From assembly GCA_002362135.1 (NCBI GenBank), contig DETO01000098.1, positions 1 through 16,066 of the forward strand: a stretch of 16,066 nucleotides of DNA. Reading direction: 5' to 3'. This DNA comes from Ruminococcus sp. UBA3286. GTDB lineage: Bacteria > Bacillota > Clostridia > Oscillospirales > Ruminococcaceae. Positions within the stretch are counted from its first letter, which is position 1. Every line of letters starts with the position of its first letter. A program made the position numbers and the translations under genes. The notes under the pieces were generated by a model. That model searched no databases. It saw only the letters and a program-made list of their open reading frames with translations, and was not told the origin of the DNA. Positions 13,929 to 16,066 of the stretch are shown one piece after another.

Positions 13929-13958
13929 TTGACAATCCACCGCGATTTAAGTTATAAT
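13929..13958 (+). promoter_or_regulatory. Promoter of recG
   Basis: TTGACA (13929-13934), an 18-base spacer and TATAAT (13953-13958) predict a start near 13965, only about 24 bases before the recG GTG. The -35 hexamers of this promoter and the divergent operon promoter are 36 bases apart. Confidence 0.85.
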
Positions 13959-13973
13959 AGATATATAACTAAA

Positions 13974-13980
13974 AAGGAGG
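13974..13980 (+). promoter_or_regulatory. Ribosome binding site fixing the recG start
   Basis: AAGGAGG lies 8 bases before GTG at 13989. The upstream in-frame TTG at 13929 is inside the -35 hexamer and would not be transcribed, so GTG is the start. Confidence 0.85.
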
Positions 13981-13988
13981 ACGGTACG

Positions 13989-16022
13989 GTGGCGGATATT
14001 TTTTGCGATATTGAAAATTTAAAGGGAGTCGGAAAGGCTAAGGGCGAAAAGTACCGTAAACTCGGCATTTCTACGCCATACGACCTGCTTTATCACATTC
14101 CCCGCGATTATCTTGATTTCCGCGCTCATGTGCCGATAATGCAGGCAGAACTCAACAGCAGCAGCGTTCTGAAATTGACTGTTCTTCACAAAAATCCTCC
14201 GCAGCGTATAAGAGGCGGTCTGGTGATATGCAATGCTTCCGCAACCGACGGTATAGATACTATAGTCATTTCTATATATAATAATGTTTACGCATATCAT
14301 GCCCTTAAAGAGGGCGAGACTTATTATATGTACGGCAAGATAACGGGGAATTTCCTCCGCCGCGAAATCTCTTCCCCCGTTTATATCAAAGATGGCGAAA
14401 AAGTCCTGATACAGCCGATATACCGCCTTACTCAGGGACTTTCGGCAAATGTTGTACGGTCAAATATGCAGCAGGCTCTCGAAATTCTGCGCAGTTCCCC
14501 TTTTGAAACGCTTCCGCAGCATATCCTCAGCGAATATAAATTGCCGCCACTTATATGGTCATTGGAAAATATCCACTTTCCCGAAAGCGATTCCGCGGCA
14601 GGAATCGCGCGAAATAGAATAGCTTTCGAGGAACTCCTGAAATTGCAGTTAGGAATGCTTATGCTGAAACTCCGCCGCCGCAGATCTACTCCTTTCACTA
14701 TGGATAAAAATACCGATATGAGCGACTTTTTCGGCGCGCTTCCATTTGAGCTTACCGACGGTCAATCTGCTGCCGTCAGGGAAATTATTTCTGATATGTG
14801 CAGTCATTTTCCCATGAATCGACTTCTACAGGGCGACGTCGGAAGCGGAAAGACCGCTGTTGCGGCGGCGGCTTGCTGCTTTGCCGTGAAAAACGGATTT
14901 CAGGCGGCTGTCATGGCTCCTACGGAAATTCTCGCCGCCCAGCATTTCAAAACGTTCATGCAGTTTCTCGAACCGCTCGGCATAAAAGTTTGCCTGCTGA
15001 CAGGTTCGGTAACTCCCAAACAGCGCGCCGATATCAGAAACCGCCTTGAATCAGGCGAAATAAACGTGATCGTAGGCACTCACGCCATAATCCAGAAAGA
15101 TGTAAAATACCGCTCTCTCGCTCTTGTTATCACCGACGAACAGCATCGTTTCGGAGTTGCCCAGCGCGCCGCGCTCGCCGAAAAAAGCGAATCGCCGCAT
15201 AAGCTTATTATGTCCGCAACTCCTATTCCGCGTACTCTTGCGCTAAATCTGTTCGGCGATCTCGACGTTTCAAGCATCAGGCAGCTCCCAAAGGGAAGAA
15301 GTCCGGTGAAAACCTACGCTGTTACGGGAAAAAAACGAGAGGGAGCTTTCGGATTTCTGCGGAAACATCTTGACGAGGGACGTCAGGCTTATATCGTATG
15401 CCCTATGATTGAGGACAGCGAAAGCGATCTTTTCGCCGTGACTACTTATGCCGAAAATGCCGCCAAAACTACCCTTAAAGGCTATTCGACCGCTCTGCTT
15501 CACGGCAAAATGAAAAGCGCTGAAAAAGAGGAAGTTATGGGGAAATTCAGCCGCGGCGAAATTCAGGCTCTTATCTGCACGACTGTTGTTGAAGTCGGTG
15601 TGGACGTTCCCAACGCCGCTGTAATGATAATTGAAAATGCCGAAAGATTCGGGCTGTCCCAGCTTCATCAGCTTCGCGGAAGAGTCGGGCGCGGCAAGTT
15701 TGAGAGTTCCTGCATTCTGATAACCGATCATCTCACGGAGGATTGCATTCGCCGCATGAAGATAATGTCCTCCACAACCGACGGATTTAAGATTGCGGAG
15801 GAGGATCTGAAAATGCGCGGCCCGGGCGATTTTTTCGGCAGCGCTCAGCATGGTCTGCCGCCTCTTAAAATTGCGGGAGCAGCCGATGTTATGAATCTTT
15901 CCGATAAAGCGCGCCGCTGCGCCGAGGAACTGCTTGCCGACGATCCCGAACTAAATCGCCCCGAGCATCACGCTTTAAAAATGGATACGCTGCGATTTTT
16001 TAATAAAGAAGTTACGGGGTGA
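13989..16022 (+). CDS. recG: ATP-dependent DNA helicase RecG
   Basis: Superfamily 2 helicase that reverses stalled replication forks and moves branched DNA junctions in recombination and repair. With the GTG start it has 677 residues, the normal family size. An N-terminal helix-hairpin-helix-like LKGVGKAKGEKYRKLGI (11-27) leads into the wedge (OB-fold) domain to about 150. The helicase motor shows Walker A GDVGSGKT (282-289), motif Ia APTEILAAQH (310-319), the DEQH box (383-386), SATPIPRT (409-416), motif V TTVVEVGVDVPNA (531-543) and motif VI QLRGRVGRG (561-569). The C-terminal TDGFKIAEEDLKMRGPGDFFG (597-617) is the RecG signature region that links ATP use to junction movement. It is divergent from the envelope operon and seems intact. 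Confidence 0.96.
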   Translation: MADIFCDIENLKGVGKAKGEKYRKLGISTPYDLLYHIPRDYLDFRAHVPIMQAELNSSSVLKLTVLHKNPPQRIRGGLVICNASATDGIDTIVISIYNNVYAYHALKEGETYYMYGKITGNFLRREISSPVYIKDGEKVLIQPIYRLTQGLSANVVRSNMQQALEILRSSPFETLPQHILSEYKLPPLIWSLENIHFPESDSAAGIARNRIAFEELLKLQLGMLMLKLRRRRSTPFTMDKNTDMSDFFGALPFELTDGQSAAVREIISDMCSHFPMNRLLQGDVGSGKTAVAAAACCFAVKNGFQAAVMAPTEILAAQHFKTFMQFLEPLGIKVCLLTGSVTPKQRADIRNRLESGEINVIVGTHAIIQKDVKYRSLALVITDEQHRFGVAQRAALAEKSESPHKLIMSATPIPRTLALNLFGDLDVSSIRQLPKGRSPVKTYAVTGKKREGAFGFLRKHLDEGRQAYIVCPMIEDSESDLFAVTTYAENAAKTTLKGYSTALLHGKMKSAEKEEVMGKFSRGEIQALICTTVVEVGVDVPNAAVMIIENAERFGLSQLHQLRGRVGRGKFESSCILITDHLTEDCIRRMKIMSSTTDGFKIAEEDLKMRGPGDFFGSAQHGLPPLKIAGAADVMNLSDKARRCAEELLADDPELNRPEHHALKMDTLRFFNKEVTG

Positions 16023-16051
16023 ACGATTTTTACTTGTGCTGCATTATCAGG

Positions 16052-16066
16052 GGAGACTCTGTCTCC
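16052..16066 (+). terminator. Probable recG terminator stem, cut by the window end
   Basis: GGAGAC (16052-16057), the loop TCT and GTCTCC (16061-16066) form a 6-bp stem 29 bases after the recG stop. The preceding bases AGGG suggest that the stem continues. Any T-tract lies outside the window. Confidence 0.5.

Noticed and set aside
13929..13988. TTG-initiated N-terminal extension of RecG
   Set aside because: The TTG is part of the -35 hexamer and upstream of the predicted transcript; GTG at 13989 has the Shine-Dalgarno.
15270..15851. 193-codon minus-strand frame inside recG
   Set aside because: It lies antisense to conserved helicase motifs, with no ribosome binding site or domain of its own.

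Overview
The window looks like chromosome of a Gram-positive, anaerobic clostridium, most likely a Ruminococcus-like member of the Oscillospiraceae. The pointers are an NfnAB electron-bifurcating transhydrogenase pair, BspA-type leucine-rich-repeat surface proteins with C-terminal membrane anchors, strong purine-rich ribosome binding sites, near-consensus TTGACA/TATAAT promoters and hairpin-plus-T-tract terminators. This is judged from protein recognition, not from a search. No rRNA, tRNA, CRISPR array, transposase or phage gene was seen, and no gene-free stretch exceeds 300 bases.

Layout. (1) 1-2050, plus strand: a perfect hairpin, a near-ideal promoter, then a short operon of a Wzm/TagG-type polysaccharide ABC permease, its Wzt/TagH-type ATPase and a small CPCC cysteine-rich protein, closed by a bidirectional terminator. 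(2) 2052-5497, minus strand: two translationally coupled LRR surface proteins. (3) 5653-6204, minus: a small charged protein with SHOCT-like C-terminal helices. (4) 6287-13798, minus: a long co-directional run, in transcription order alpha/beta hydrolase, membrane-fused MurF-like ligase, D-Ala-D-Ala ligase family protein, sugar O-acetyltransferase, LysR regulator, nfnA and nfnB. The first three genes are tightly packed behind one strong promoter. (5) 13989-16022, plus, divergent from that run: recG, whose real start is a GTG behind a good Shine-Dalgarno.

Functional links. Much of the window serves the cell envelope: glycan export, surface LRR proteins, and a Ddl/Mur-ligase pair for peptidoglycan peptide assembly. 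NfnAB balances NADH, NADPH and ferredoxin and may be controlled by the adjacent LysR protein, because a T-N11-A palindrome lies between them.

The most unexpected signal is regulatory. The same 13-base word, ATTGATTTCCGTG, sits exactly 19 bases upstream of a TTGACA-N17-TATAAT promoter at two sites about 13.7 kb apart: in front of the ABC-exporter operon and in front of the hydrolase/Mur ligase/Ddl operon. A looser copy lies 18 bases upstream of the LRR promoter. This suggests an envelope regulon with an activator-type site centred near -61.
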